64,000 bases of DNA from Bacteroidota bacterium (GTDB taxonomy: Bacteria; Bacteroidota; Bacteroidia; UBA7662; CANHCV01): positions 124,001 through 188,000 of the forward strand of contig CANMVY010000001.1 of assembly GCA_947501265.1 (NCBI GenBank), written 5' to 3'. Each line of letters starts with the position of its first letter. The first letter of the stretch is position 1. The position numbers were made by a program, and so were the translations under genes. The notes beneath the pieces are model-generated. The model worked only from the letters and a program-made list of their open reading frames with translations, had not been told where the DNA came from and searched no databases. Shown here in pieces: positions 8,791 through 16,467 of the stretch.

Positions 8791-9846
8791 TTATCGGTAC
8801 TTTGGATTGTTCAAATAGGTTTGATCGGTAAGTGTTTTCATGAAGTTGATCAAATCCCGTTTTTCGCTGGCGGTGAGCTGCAAACCTTGACGAATGGTGT
8901 GCATATTGGGGTCCAAAGTGGAACTAAACCGAATCCCTGAATTGTAATGTTCTACCACCTCTTCCAGCGTTTTAAATCGGCCGTCGTGCATGTAGGGCCC
9001 AGTAACTTCCACGTTGCGCAAGGAAGGCACTTTGAATTTGCCTTCGTCGTTGGCTCGTCCGGTAACAAGGGCCCGACCTTTATCTGTAAAAATCGAGTCA
9101 AGGCCGTTGTTCAGGTATTCGTTGTTGGTAAAATTGATATCGCCGTGGCAGTGGAAACAATCGGCCCCGGTGATTCCGGAAGCGGGATTAAATTCGGTAT
9201 TGAAAAGAATTTGTCCTTTCTTTTCGGAAATGGAAAAAGTATCCAAACCGCGTTGCACCCGATCAAATTTAGAATCGCCGGAAACCAAGGAATACATGTA
9301 TTGTTCCAAGGCCAAGCCGATTCGTTCGGGAGTAATTTCCTTGTTAGCAAACGCAGCATCGAACATCAAGCGGTAGGTACGAACATCGTTCAATTTAGAA
9401 ACAACGTTGGGTAGGTTTTCATTCATTTCCAAGTGATCTTGAATGGGTACCAAAGCTTGCTCTCGAAGTTTTACGGACCTTCCATCCCAAAAGAACCCGT
9501 TGTTGTGCAACAAAAGATTGAACAAGGGCATGGAATTTCGAGTGCCCAATTGCCCGAGAACTCCTTTACTGAAGGCGTTTTTACGGTCGGTAAATCCATC
9601 GGGTTGACGATGACAAGAACCGCAACTTTGGGTGAGGTCGGAACTCAGAATAGGATCAAAAAACAACTTTTTCCCGAGGGCCACCCCTTGTACGGTGAGC
9701 GGATTATCTGCACGAAGCGGTGGGGGTGGAAAATGAGCGGGCCATTCCAAAGAAAAAGGCTGAATGGGGCCACGAATCACTTCTTCATCCCTGCAAGAGG
9801 CCAAACCAACCAAGATAAAAATCCAAATTCCAATTTTCTTCATCAT
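8791..9846 (-). CDS. Di-haem cytochrome c peroxidase/MauG-family lipoprotein, MbnH-like
   Basis: A 351-residue exported lipoprotein: MMKKIGIWIFILVGLASC gives a lipobox. Two haem c sites, CGSCH (about 76) and CFHCH (about 232), define the bacterial CCP/MauG family. The N-terminal haem region contains GKKLFFDPILSSD and the C-terminal part MHDGRFKTLEEVVEHYNSG. Classical members reduce H2O2; MauG and MbnH instead use the high-valent di-iron state to oxidise amino acids of a partner protein. The gene overlaps the MbnP-like gene by 4 nt, so modification of that partner is the likely job. An ordinary peroxidase remains possible. Confidence 0.9.
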   Translation of the reverse strand: MMKKIGIWIFILVGLASCRDEEVIRGPIQPFSLEWPAHFPPPPLRADNPLTVQGVALGKKLFFDPILSSDLTQSCGSCHRQPDGFTDRKNAFSKGVLGQLGTRNSMPLFNLLLHNNGFFWDGRSVKLREQALVPIQDHLEMNENLPNVVSKLNDVRTYRLMFDAAFANKEITPERIGLALEQYMYSLVSGDSKFDRVQRGLDTFSISEKKGQILFNTEFNPASGITGADCFHCHGDINFTNNEYLNNGLDSIFTDKGRALVTGRANDEGKFKVPSLRNVEVTGPYMHDGRFKTLEEVVEHYNSGIRFSSTLDPNMHTIRQGLQLTASEKRDLINFMKTLTDQTYLNNPKYR

Positions 9847-10598
9847 TCAATTCGTTTGATGCTAAAAACATCTTTGGCATTGTCCATCAAGCGGTTCGAC
9901 AAACCACCGTCGAAGGAGCTATGGGTAGTGAGGGGTTCACGACGAAAATCGTGCAAATGTGGATTCTTGAACATTTCTGCAACGTTCATGCGAAGCACCA
10001 CTTTTTTAGAAACGGAATCAACCGAAAAGGGAGATAAACAAATGACTTGACGCAAATTTTCATCGTTGGCGAGGTGATAGGAAAAACCTCTAGGCACCCC
10101 GAGGGAATCTTGAACCAATCCTTCCATGGAGATGAAAATATAGCCTCCACTCCATCCCCAGTGCAACTGATTCACCGATGGACTTAAAGGATGAGTGGTA
10201 GAATATCGGTTGGGATCACCGTGGTTAACAACGGAATCCAACCCGATGAAAAACTTCATTCCAGAATAATTTCCAGCAGGAATGTTTGGAAAAGAAAAAG
10301 AATCGCGACCGGTTTTCAAATTAACGAAAGCATAAGAAGAATCCAACTTCACCTCTGTTCCATCGGTTTTGATGAGGATGAAATTGGAGAGGAGGTATTT
10401 CAAGTTGGAAAACTGCATAACGTTTCCGACTGCGTTGGTAAAATTCGTTCCGTTGTAATCGAAATCAGAGCCATCGAAATCTTGTTCCACCACAAAATTC
10501 AACGCCGGTTTTTGAGGTTGATTAATAGGTGGCTTTGGATTTTTATCGCCGCAACCGAGAAGCAAGAAAGCAAATGCAACAATTCCAAGATACTTCAT
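9843..10598 (-). CDS. MbnP-like periplasmic/outer-membrane lipoprotein
   Basis: A 251-residue lipoprotein with signal MKYLGIVAFAFLLLGC. The mature part has family marks of MbnP proteins: an N-terminal beta strand LNFVVEQDFDG, the phrase FSNLKYLLSNFILIKTDG, FPNIPAGNYSGMKFFIGLD and the Trp/His-rich THPLSPSVNQLHWGWSGGY. MbnP of methanotrophs binds copper after its partner MbnH converts a tryptophan to kynurenine. Here the partner is the overlapping downstream di-haem gene. Copper binding in this organism is inference. The divergent neighbour is lgt, which supplies the lipid anchor step for such proteins. Confidence 0.8.
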   Translation of the reverse strand: MKYLGIVAFAFLLLGCGDKNPKPPINQPQKPALNFVVEQDFDGSDFDYNGTNFTNAVGNVMQFSNLKYLLSNFILIKTDGTEVKLDSSYAFVNLKTGRDSFSFPNIPAGNYSGMKFFIGLDSVVNHGDPNRYSTTHPLSPSVNQLHWGWSGGYIFISMEGLVQDSLGVPRGFSYHLANDENLRQVICLSPFSVDSVSKKVVLRMNVAEMFKNPHLHDFRREPLTTHSSFDGGLSNRLMDNAKDVFSIKRIE

Positions 10599-10602
10599 AG
10601 GG

Positions 10603-10610
10603 CAAATGTA
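10603..10610 (-). promoter_or_regulatory. Promoter -7 element of the mbnP-mbnH-like operon
   Basis: TACATTTG on the minus strand fits TAnnTTTG and ends 4 nt before the ATG at 10598, predicting a leaderless mRNA. It sits back to back with the lgt promoter. Confidence 0.65.
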
Positions 10611-10632
10611 AAGATAGGTTCGTAAAAAACAC

Positions 10633-10640
10633 TAACTTTG
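10633..10640 (+). promoter_or_regulatory. Promoter -7 element of lgt, probably leaderless
   Basis: TAACTTTG fits TAnnTTTG and is followed by CCCC and then the lgt ATG at 10645. No good -33 element was found. The geometry equals that at leuS and at the MbnP-like gene. Confidence 0.7.
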
Positions 10641-10644
10641 CCCC

Positions 10645-11454
10645 ATGAGTTTTGTCAGTTTATTCGTTCATTGGAACGTTGATCCCGAAATTTTCAATAT
10701 TGGTGGATTTGCCATTCGGTGGTATGGTTTGTTGTTCATGTTGGGATTTGTTTTGAGTTATCAAATTTTAAAACCCATCTTCAAAAAGGAAAATGTCTCG
10801 GTAGAGTTGCTGGATAAGCTCTCGATGTACATTGGAATTGGCACCATCGTTGGGGCCCGTTTGGGCCATTGTTTGTTTTACGAACCCGATTATTATTTGG
10901 CTCATCCAGTTGAAATTTTGATGATTCAACAAGGAGGTTTGGCCTCTCACGGAGGAGCGATTGGAATTATTTTGGCTTTGTGGCTCTTTGTTCGCAAGTA
11001 CAAGATTGATCAGTATGCGTGGTGGATCGATCGTTTGGCCATCGTTATTCCCCTTTCCGGCGCATTGATTCGATTAGGGAATTTGATGAATTCCGAAATT
11101 TTTGGATTGCCCACCGAAAAACCTTGGGGATTTTATTTCGAACGACTGCCTTTGGAAATTGCTTCGGTTCCGCATCATCCCACCCAAATTTACGAAGCCA
11201 CTTTTTACTTCCTTTGTTTCGGAATCATGGCATGGTTATTCTTCAAGAAGAAGGCACAAGAGAAGCCCTGGTTCATGTTTGGTGTTTTGTTGGTTTTGAT
11301 CTTCGGTTTCCGGATCGTTGTGGAATTCTGGAAGGAAGATCAAGAAGGACAACAAGCTACTGCATTTTTCAATTTAGGACAGCTGTTGAGCTTCCCTTTC
11401 ATGCTTGTAGGCTTCTATCTCATTTTCAAAGCATTAAAAAGAAAGTCGAACTAA
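10645..11454 (+). CDS. lgt: Prolipoprotein diacylglyceryl transferase
   Basis: A 269-residue polytopic inner-membrane enzyme that transfers diacylglycerol from phosphatidylglycerol to the lipobox cysteine, the first step of lipoprotein maturation. Visible marks are FAIRWYGLLFMLGF near the N-terminus, GARLGHCLFYEPDYY, the signature GGLASHGGAIG, GALIRLGNLMNSEIFG and HHPTQIYEA. At least six membrane segments are apparent. Several putative lipoproteins in this window (LptC, the MauG-like and MbnP-like proteins, the redoxin) would be substrates. Confidence 0.97.
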   Translation: MSFVSLFVHWNVDPEIFNIGGFAIRWYGLLFMLGFVLSYQILKPIFKKENVSVELLDKLSMYIGIGTIVGARLGHCLFYEPDYYLAHPVEILMIQQGGLASHGGAIGIILALWLFVRKYKIDQYAWWIDRLAIVIPLSGALIRLGNLMNSEIFGLPTEKPWGFYFERLPLEIASVPHHPTQIYEATFYFLCFGIMAWLFFKKKAQEKPWFMFGVLLVLIFGFRIVVEFWKEDQEGQQATAFFNLGQLLSFPFMLVGFYLIFKALKRKSN

Positions 11455-11569
11455 TTAATATCGATTTTCTTCCATCTTTACACTATTGTTAATAACTTTT
11501 TTGACAAATAGGGTCACGAAATTTTTAGACTTGGGATAGAATGCTGAACTTGGTGTTGAAGCTACGTTT

Positions 11570-12421
11570 ATGCACAACCAAAACAAAATTTTTCGGGTAT
11601 TGCAATTGATTCAGTTATTGCAAGAGCAACCGAATGCCATTTCTCAGATTGCAGAATCTTTGGAAGCTACGGAACGAACGGTTTATCGTTATTTGGATTT
11701 ACTGCGGGAATTGGGTTATGTCATTCGAAAAGACCTGGTTGGGAGGTATTTTATTCATCATCCCGACAAATCGTACTTTTCACCGGAAGAAGTTCAATTC
11801 TTGTTGCAACTGCTTCAAAATACGGCTAAAAAAAGCATCTTAGCCCGAGCTGTTTTAAGAAAAATTACGGTTCGATTTGTTGATCAAGACCACGACATTG
11901 AAGACCATCACTTCCGATCGGGCCACAATTTGGTTCAATTGATGGAGGCCATTAAAAAGAAAAGGCAAGTTGAATTGATCAATTACCATTCGGCAAGTTC
12001 AGAAAGCATTTCCAACCGATTGGTTGAGCCGATTCGATTTACCCCCGACCTTCAGTGCATTGCCGCTTATGAAATCAAATCCAAAACAACCAAGTATTTC
12101 CATCTTAATCGCATAGAAGCTGTACGAATTTTGGATCAGCGCCTCAAGCACGAAGTCCTTCACCGCTTTGTTGCCCCCGATTTATTTGGATTCAACGAAA
12201 CGGGAGTAGAATTGTCCATCGATTTGGCGCTTACGTTCAAAGCGCAAATTTGGATTCGAGAGGCCTATCCGCAATCGGCGTCCATGATATCAGAAATTCA
12301 AAAAGGGAAGTTTTATCGATTAATAACCACCATTTACGACGAACGTCCGCTACGTCGTTTGATGGAAGGATTGCCGGAAGACATCTTTTTTTATTCGGAT
12401 TGGAAGAAAGGTAAAAAATAA
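11570..12421 (+). CDS. HTH-WYL transcriptional regulator
   Basis: A 283-residue regulator. Residues 8-60 form an HTH_11-type winged helix (QEQPNAISQIAESLEATERTVYRYLDLLRELGY). The middle and C-terminal parts match the WYL ligand-sensing domain: a first strand LMEAIKKKRQVELINYHSAS, VEPIRFTPDLQCIAAYE and FHLNRIEAVRIL, then a WCX-like tail. WYL proteins sense nucleic acids or nucleotides and often control defence or DNA-damage genes. Nothing next to it is an obvious defence operon; the neighbours are a broken RAYT and mazEF. TACGTTTA directly before the ATG resembles a -7 element, but I do not rely on it. Confidence 0.92.
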   Translation: MHNQNKIFRVLQLIQLLQEQPNAISQIAESLEATERTVYRYLDLLRELGYVIRKDLVGRYFIHHPDKSYFSPEEVQFLLQLLQNTAKKSILARAVLRKITVRFVDQDHDIEDHHFRSGHNLVQLMEAIKKKRQVELINYHSASSESISNRLVEPIRFTPDLQCIAAYEIKSKTTKYFHLNRIEAVRILDQRLKHEVLHRFVAPDLFGFNETGVELSIDLALTFKAQIWIREAYPQSASMISEIQKGKFYRLITTIYDERPLRRLMEGLPEDIFFYSDWKKGKK

Positions 12422-12447
12422 TCCCGCCATTAACACGATTTCAATGG

Positions 12448-13005
12448 ATGTCGGAAAAATTTCAAAATAAATATCGTAATGGCACTTTTCGTGCACAATG
12501 GTGGGATTATGGATGGAATGCCGCCTATTTTATTACGATTTGCACCCAAAACCGAGAAAATTTTTTTGGCCACAAAGAAAACGGTAAAATGATTTTATCA
12601 AAAACCGGTGAAATCGCTGCCGCCTGGTGGAATGACATACCCAATCATCATCAATTCGTTGAATTGGGGAAATTTGTTATCATGCCCAACCATATTCACG
12701 GTATTTTAATCATCAATAAACCCAACATGGTAGGATCAGGGCAATCGAACCCGGTAGGATCAGGGCATGCCCTGATCCTACCGGGTCCCGGCACAAAACG
12801 ATTTCAAAATATCGGAAAAAATACCGTTTCATCCATGGTGTTATCGTATAAATCTGCCGTTACCAAATACGCCAACCGATTGGGATATCCAAATGGATGG
12901 CAAAAATAGTTTCACGAACGGATTATTCGCAACGATGAGGAATTTCAACGGATTACTAATTACATCATTGCAAATCCCCAAAAATGGGATGAAAATTCAA
13001 AGTAA
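12448..13005 (+). pseudogene. REP-associated tyrosine transposase (RAYT/Y1_Tnp), interrupted by an in-frame TAG
   Basis: The first 153 codons encode a Y1-type HUH transposase: NGTFRAQWWDYGWNAAYFITICTQNR, the HUH motif in FVIMPNHIHGILII, and a C-terminal SSMVLSYKSAVTKYANRLG. Translation meets TAG at 12907-12909 just after NGWQK. The same frame then continues without a further stop as FHERIIRNDEEFQRITNYIIANPQKWDENSK and ends with TAA at 13003. That tail is exactly the normal RAYT C-terminus, so one nonsense change has split the gene. The HUH active site and first part are intact. A GC-rich insert (about residues 94-115) is encoded by a palindromic repeat. Confidence 0.85.
12729..12786. repeat. 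REP-like palindrome inside the RAYT coding sequence
   Basis: A perfect 38-bp palindrome spans 12749-12786 (arms ACCCGGTAGGATCAGGGCA and its complement). A direct extra copy of the 15-mer GGTAGGATCAGGGCA lies at 12729-12743, 24 bp (eight codons) before the copy at 12753. The inverted copy is at 12768-12782. All copies are read in frame as VGSGQSNPVGSGHALILPG. RAYT enzymes normally bind REP palindromes placed outside the gene. Confidence 0.9.
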
Positions 13006-13013
13006 AAAGAAGA

Positions 13014-13337
13014 TCAATCCACAAAAATCTCCCGAATAATTTTCTTGCATTCCTTCATCTCTTTTTCCGTCAGTCTCCCCAATTTTTTTATGGCTCGCCG
13101 CTGATCAATCGTTCTTATTTGATCCAAAACCACCCACACTAATTTGCATTGTAAAATAACTTGCAGCCGTGTTGGAAAAGGATGATTCTGTGTCGTCATC
13201 GGGGCAATGGTGACCGTTTTTAAGGATTGATTCATCTCGTTGGGAGAAAGTACAACACAAGGTCTCGTTATTTTAATTTCGCTACCCTGGGTCGGATCTA
13301 AATTCACCAAAATGATTTCGTATTGGTTTAATTCCAT
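13014..13337 (-). CDS. mazF: MazF/PemK-family toxin endoribonuclease
   Basis: A 107-residue protein of the PemK/MazF fold: it opens with QYEIILVNLDPTQGSEIKITRPCVVLSPNEMN, where the conserved arginine and the PTxGSE turn form the catalytic face. It continues TVTIAPMTTQNHPFPTRLQV and VVLDQIRTIDQRRAIKKLG. MazF toxins cut single-stranded RNA at short motifs. The start overlaps the upstream antitoxin gene by 10 nt, the usual coupled order with the antitoxin first. It ends 9 nt from the RAYT remnant on the opposite strand, so the module may have arrived or been retained in an unstable spot. Confidence 0.92.
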   Translation of the reverse strand: MELNQYEIILVNLDPTQGSEIKITRPCVVLSPNEMNQSLKTVTIAPMTTQNHPFPTRLQVILQCKLVWVVLDQIRTIDQRRAIKKLGRLTEKEMKECKKIIREIFVD

Positions 13338-13573
13338 TCCTCGAAATTTTCATCATCAAACACATCACCCATCAATTCTTCATTTCGCTGAATCAGATCT
13401 ACAGATTCAAAGGCTTCTTTCCAACCTTTCCGAGGATTAGCGATGGGCCTAAAAACGATTTGAGTAGGCTCCTCCACAAGTTCAAGTTTTTCCCCAATTT
13501 GATATTTTTCCAAAATCGATTTCGGAAGACGTACCCCTTTTGAATTTCCAATTTTTATCACTGATACTTTCAT
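13328..13573 (-). CDS. mazE: MazE/AbrB-family antitoxin
   Basis: An 81-residue protein. Residues 1-48 are a SpoVT/AbrB swapped-hairpin DNA-binding domain (VIKIGNSKGVRLPKSILEKYQIGEKLEL). The acidic tail (FESVDLIQRNEELMGDVFDDENFEEWN) would wrap and block MazF. It is the first gene of the pair and should autorepress; three TTTGTAAT half-sites overlap its promoter. Confidence 0.92.
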   Translation of the reverse strand: MKVSVIKIGNSKGVRLPKSILEKYQIGEKLELVEEPTQIVFRPIANPRKGWKEAFESVDLIQRNEELMGDVFDDENFEEWN

Positions 13574-13581
13574 GATGCAAT

Positions 13582-13621
13582 TTTGTAATTACAAAGTTAT
13601 TACAAAACATTTTTCTTCCAA
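13582..13621 (-). promoter_or_regulatory. mazEF promoter with candidate autoregulatory operator
   Basis: On the minus strand the -7 element TAACTTTG lies at 13592-13599, with a TTG at 13619-13621 and a 19-nt spacer. Three copies of the half-site TTTGTAAT/ATTACAAA lie at 13582-13589, 13588-13595 and 13599-13606. The first two make a perfect 14-bp palindrome (13582-13595) across the expected transcription start. AbrB-type antitoxins bind such AT-rich dyads. Confidence 0.7.
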
Positions 13622-13669
13622 GTGATTTGCCGAAAATTTTCATTTCACCTTTTTTTCATTGAAATTCCT

Positions 13670-14263
13670 TCAAAAAAGCTTGCGAAACGTCAAATTGATC
13701 CTCCCCTCCCCTACTTTGGGGTCCTTCAGCAAAGCATGTTTCCAGTTTTCTTGAAAATGATGCATCAACAACAGGCTTCCCGACTCCAACCCAACTTTCC
13801 CGCCTTCCGATCCGTCTTTTTTCTTCCAAGCGAATCGGCGGGAAGCCCCCAACGAAATGCTTGCAATCAAACTTCCATCGATCTCCGGCTCATCGTCGGA
13901 ATGAAAGCCCATGTGCTCCTCCCCATTTCGGTACCAATTGCATAAAACGCCGTTGAACTCCACACCCGTTTCAGCCGATAATCGATTCATTTCCCGTTGA
14001 ATCATTTCGGGAATTTCCTTAGGCTGATGCCGCTTTCCGCTGTACCCATACCCCTTTTCACCGTACCAAACCACCAAACGAGGCACCCGAATTTCCTTTC
14101 CAAACATCCGAATGTGCTCTTCCTGCCAATCCAACGCTTCTGTTAATTCATCGTAGTTCAATTCCGACCATTGGGAAATCAATTCCAATCGTTCTACCGT
14201 ATTTTCAACGGGGGAGAACAACTGCTCTTGCGGATGTAGGGTAAGTTTTTTCAAGGGTATCAC
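13670..14263 (-). CDS. alkB: AlkB-like 2-oxoglutarate/Fe(II) dioxygenase
   Basis: A 197-residue protein of the AlkB/ALKBH2-3 type, which repairs alkylated bases by oxidative demethylation. Iron ligands are H and D in GFHSDDE and H in WKHALLKD, and the 2-oxoglutarate arginines are in GRINLTFR. The substrate-side motif PRLVVWYGEKGYGYSG and NGVLCNWYRNGEEHMGFHSDDE match the short AlkB homologues. The start is GTG at 14263; an ATG 5 nt upstream is out of frame. It is divergent from the LiaF-like gene, with the -7 element TATTTTTG at 14292-14299. Confidence 0.92.
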   Translation of the reverse strand: MIPLKKLTLHPQEQLFSPVENTVERLELISQWSELNYDELTEALDWQEEHIRMFGKEIRVPRLVVWYGEKGYGYSGKRHQPKEIPEMIQREMNRLSAETGVEFNGVLCNWYRNGEEHMGFHSDDEPEIDGSLIASISLGASRRFAWKKKDGSEGGKVGLESGSLLLMHHFQENWKHALLKDPKVGEGRINLTFRKLF

Positions 14264-14276
14264 ACCATTTTTTCGT

Positions 14277-14299
14277 TATCTTCGTTCCATTCAAAAATA
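14277..14299. promoter_or_regulatory. Divergent -7 elements for alkB and the LiaF-like gene
   Basis: On the minus strand TATTTTTG (14292-14299) fits TAnnTTTG and points to alkB. On the plus strand TATCTTCG (14277-14284) differs by one base and points to the gene starting at 14307. The two elements face each other's direction and overlap in territory, so the promoters may exclude one another. Confidence 0.5.
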
Positions 14300-14306
14300 G
14301 GAACTT

Positions 14307-14996
14307 ATGTCGAAATCACGTTCATCCGCCGTCCTCATTTCTGGAATTGCCTTTCTTTTGTTAGGCGTTACTTGGTTGCTCCGTCGATTGGATATCGATA
14401 TCCAACTCCCCGATTGGGTTCTTTCGTGGCAAATGTTCCTGATTCTTTTGGGAGCCGTCCTTTCTTCAAATTCCGAAAAAAAATCAACCGGATTAATCCT
14501 CATGGGCCTCGGATCCTTGTTCCTCGCTTTGGATTTACTCAACATCTCCTATGAATTTTGGAGATTACTCTGGCCCATTCTACTCATTGCCCTGGGGTTG
14601 AGCATGCTCATCAAATACTTTAGGCCGAAATCGATAGGTCAAGCTGAATCGTTAAGAGGCCCTTTGAATTGCACGGCCATTCTCTCTGGTGTGAAGAAAG
14701 CTCCCACCATGGAGGTTTTTGAAGGGGGCGATTTTACCTGCATCATGGGAAGAGTTGAGGTTTCCCTTTTAGCCACCCGTTTGAACAATGGCACCGCAGT
14801 GATTGAGGTTTACAACCTGATGGGTGGAATTAAAATCATGATTCCCGCCTCTTGGTCGGTTCGCTTCGAAACCAAAAACATTTTGGGCGGGGCCGAAGAA
14901 AAACGTCGAAATCCGGGAGTTTCTGCCGACCCCAACCAAGTTTTGGTATTGAAAGGATTGAATTTGATGGGCGGCATTGAGGTGATTAGTTATTAA
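14307..14996 (+). CDS. LiaF-like membrane protein (LiaI/LiaF transmembrane plus LiaF C-terminal domain)
   Basis: A 229-residue protein. The first half holds about four hydrophobic helices in two LiaI-like hairpins (VLISGIAFLLLGVTWLL, MFLILLGAVL, GLILMGLGSLFLAL, LLWPILLIALGLSML). The second half is a beta-rich soluble domain with the repeated phrases NLMGGIKIMIP and LNLMGGIEV, typical of the LiaF/DUF2154 family. In Firmicutes LiaF regulates the envelope-stress LiaSR system; in Bacteroidota related proteins occur without LiaSR and have no assigned role. No two-component genes are nearby. The O-antigen-ligase-like gene follows after 1 nt. Confidence 0.8.
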   Translation: MSKSRSSAVLISGIAFLLLGVTWLLRRLDIDIQLPDWVLSWQMFLILLGAVLSSNSEKKSTGLILMGLGSLFLALDLLNISYEFWRLLWPILLIALGLSMLIKYFRPKSIGQAESLRGPLNCTAILSGVKKAPTMEVFEGGDFTCIMGRVEVSLLATRLNNGTAVIEVYNLMGGIKIMIPASWSVRFETKNILGGAEEKRRNPGVSADPNQVLVLKGLNLMGGIEVISY

Positions 14997-14997
14997 A

Positions 14998-16467
14998 TTG
15001 AATCAAGCGCAATCCATTGGCAAATCTTTGCAGGGCTGGGGCTTGGTCCTCATGGCCGTATTCCTGCCGTGGTCGAAAGCGGGTCTAGGAATTTCGGAAG
15101 GCCTAGCAGCTCTCGGCATCCTTCTCCAATGGAAAGAAGTTTCACAATCGCTCCTCCCTCTTTTCAAAAAATCTTGGCCCTTTTGGGGATTGTTTGGTTT
15201 GTATTTGTTCGGAATCTTCTTTTCGGAACTAACCGATGAAGGTTGGAAGCAATTGAACATCAAACACCTGCTTTTTACCTTCCCCGTTTATTGGTTTATC
15301 GTTCCTTTGGAAACGAATTTCAAAAAATACATCCGAATCGGGCTCATCCTTTCTACCTCGGTGTGGTGTTTGTTGGCGTTGAGTTCGTTGGTCCTTCCCG
15401 ATCGAGCCTACCCCTGGCTGAACCAAGAATCGGGATACCGCGGTGGCGGAACCTACTTTTTGAACAACGAGCATCCCTTCGCCTACACCCACGAGCAAGG
15501 ATTGAACTCCGGCGATTCCTTGCACGTATCGGTTCGAGGAAAAAACCTCACTTTCTGCTTAGATTCCAAATCTTTTTCAAACTACATTTCCTTCACAGTC
15601 GCATCCGACACCTCTTTTTCATTCGTATTCAACCAAAAAACGTCAGCGCTTTGGTTTTTCAAAAACAACGAAACCCCTGGAGAAATACAGCAAGTCGATT
15701 ACCGAATCAATGGAACTTCGGTGCAAATCAATCATGAATTTCAACATTCCAAAATTCCGTCACCTTTAACAAGGCGTCCGCTTGCGGGATTGATTTTGGC
15801 TTCCATTTTTTTATGGATGATGTTGGAAATTTACGAACGAAAAACATGGTTGATTCCGGTTTTGGTTGGTTCGTTAACGTTACTCACCCTCCTCTTTTTG
15901 GAAGCCCGATTGGGACTGATTGGAGCTGGAATTGGTTTCATTTGGATGACTGCCCAACACCGTTCTCGAAGAAATTTCATAGCATTTGCACTCGTTTTAT
16001 CGTTGGGAATTCTCGGATTCTCGCTCTTATCGGATGCTTTTGGAAGATTATTCTCCGAAATTAAATCGTTCCAAGGGATCGATTCCGAATTGGTTTACGG
16101 TTCGGCCAACAAACGTTTGGCTCTTTGGGAAGTTTACTGGAATGTAGCGAAAACAAATTCCTGGGTTGGCACAGGAGTTGGAGATGTTCTGATGGATGCC
16201 CAACGTTGGTTAAGGGAGCAACAACAACCGTGGGAATGGGCACACTGGCCTCACAACCAGTACCTTACAGCCTTGGTTCAATTCGGATGGTTGGGAGGAT
16301 TGTTCTGGTTGTTCTTCTTGGGCCACATGTTCTTTGGAAAATCGAACAAAGCGTGGTGGCCTATTCTCTTTTTAGGATTGCTCAGCTTTTCTACCGACAA
16401 TACCATGGATACTCAGCAAGGAATGACTTGGTTGATGTGGGTGATATTTTTAGGGAAGAAGCATTAA
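14998..16467 (+). CDS. O-antigen ligase-like (Wzy/WaaL) membrane protein
   Basis: A 489-residue polytopic membrane protein with about ten hydrophobic helices. Residues about 160-255 form a soluble loop (NNEHPFAYTHEQGLNSGDSL and following). The C-terminal half carries the Wzy_C/O-antigen-ligase pattern: LFLEARLGLIGAGIGFIWM, the long periplasmic loop with GSANKRLALWEVYWNV, VGTGVGDVLMDA and WAHWPHNQYLTALVQFGWLGG with the conserved H and Q/NxY. Such enzymes ligate or polymerise surface polysaccharide. The start is TTG at 14998; the first downstream ATG is inside the first helix. Coupling to the preceding stop (TAAATTG) supports TTG. Confidence 0.85.
   Translation: MNQAQSIGKSLQGWGLVLMAVFLPWSKAGLGISEGLAALGILLQWKEVSQSLLPLFKKSWPFWGLFGLYLFGIFFSELTDEGWKQLNIKHLLFTFPVYWFIVPLETNFKKYIRIGLILSTSVWCLLALSSLVLPDRAYPWLNQESGYRGGGTYFLNNEHPFAYTHEQGLNSGDSLHVSVRGKNLTFCLDSKSFSNYISFTVASDTSFSFVFNQKTSALWFFKNNETPGEIQQVDYRINGTSVQINHEFQHSKIPSPLTRRPLAGLILASIFLWMMLEIYERKTWLIPVLVGSLTLLTLLFLEARLGLIGAGIGFIWMTAQHRSRRNFIAFALVLSLGILGFSLLSDAFGRLFSEIKSFQGIDSELVYGSANKRLALWEVYWNVAKTNSWVGTGVGDVLMDAQRWLREQQQPWEWAHWPHNQYLTALVQFGWLGGLFWLFFLGHMFFGKSNKAWWPILFLGLLSFSTDNTMDTQQGMTWLMWVIFLGKKH

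Noticed and set aside
11455-11569. Possible promoter or small RNA in the lgt-WYL gap
   Set aside because: AT-rich with TTGACA-like and TAC-like words, but no consensus -7 element or stable hairpin I could defend.
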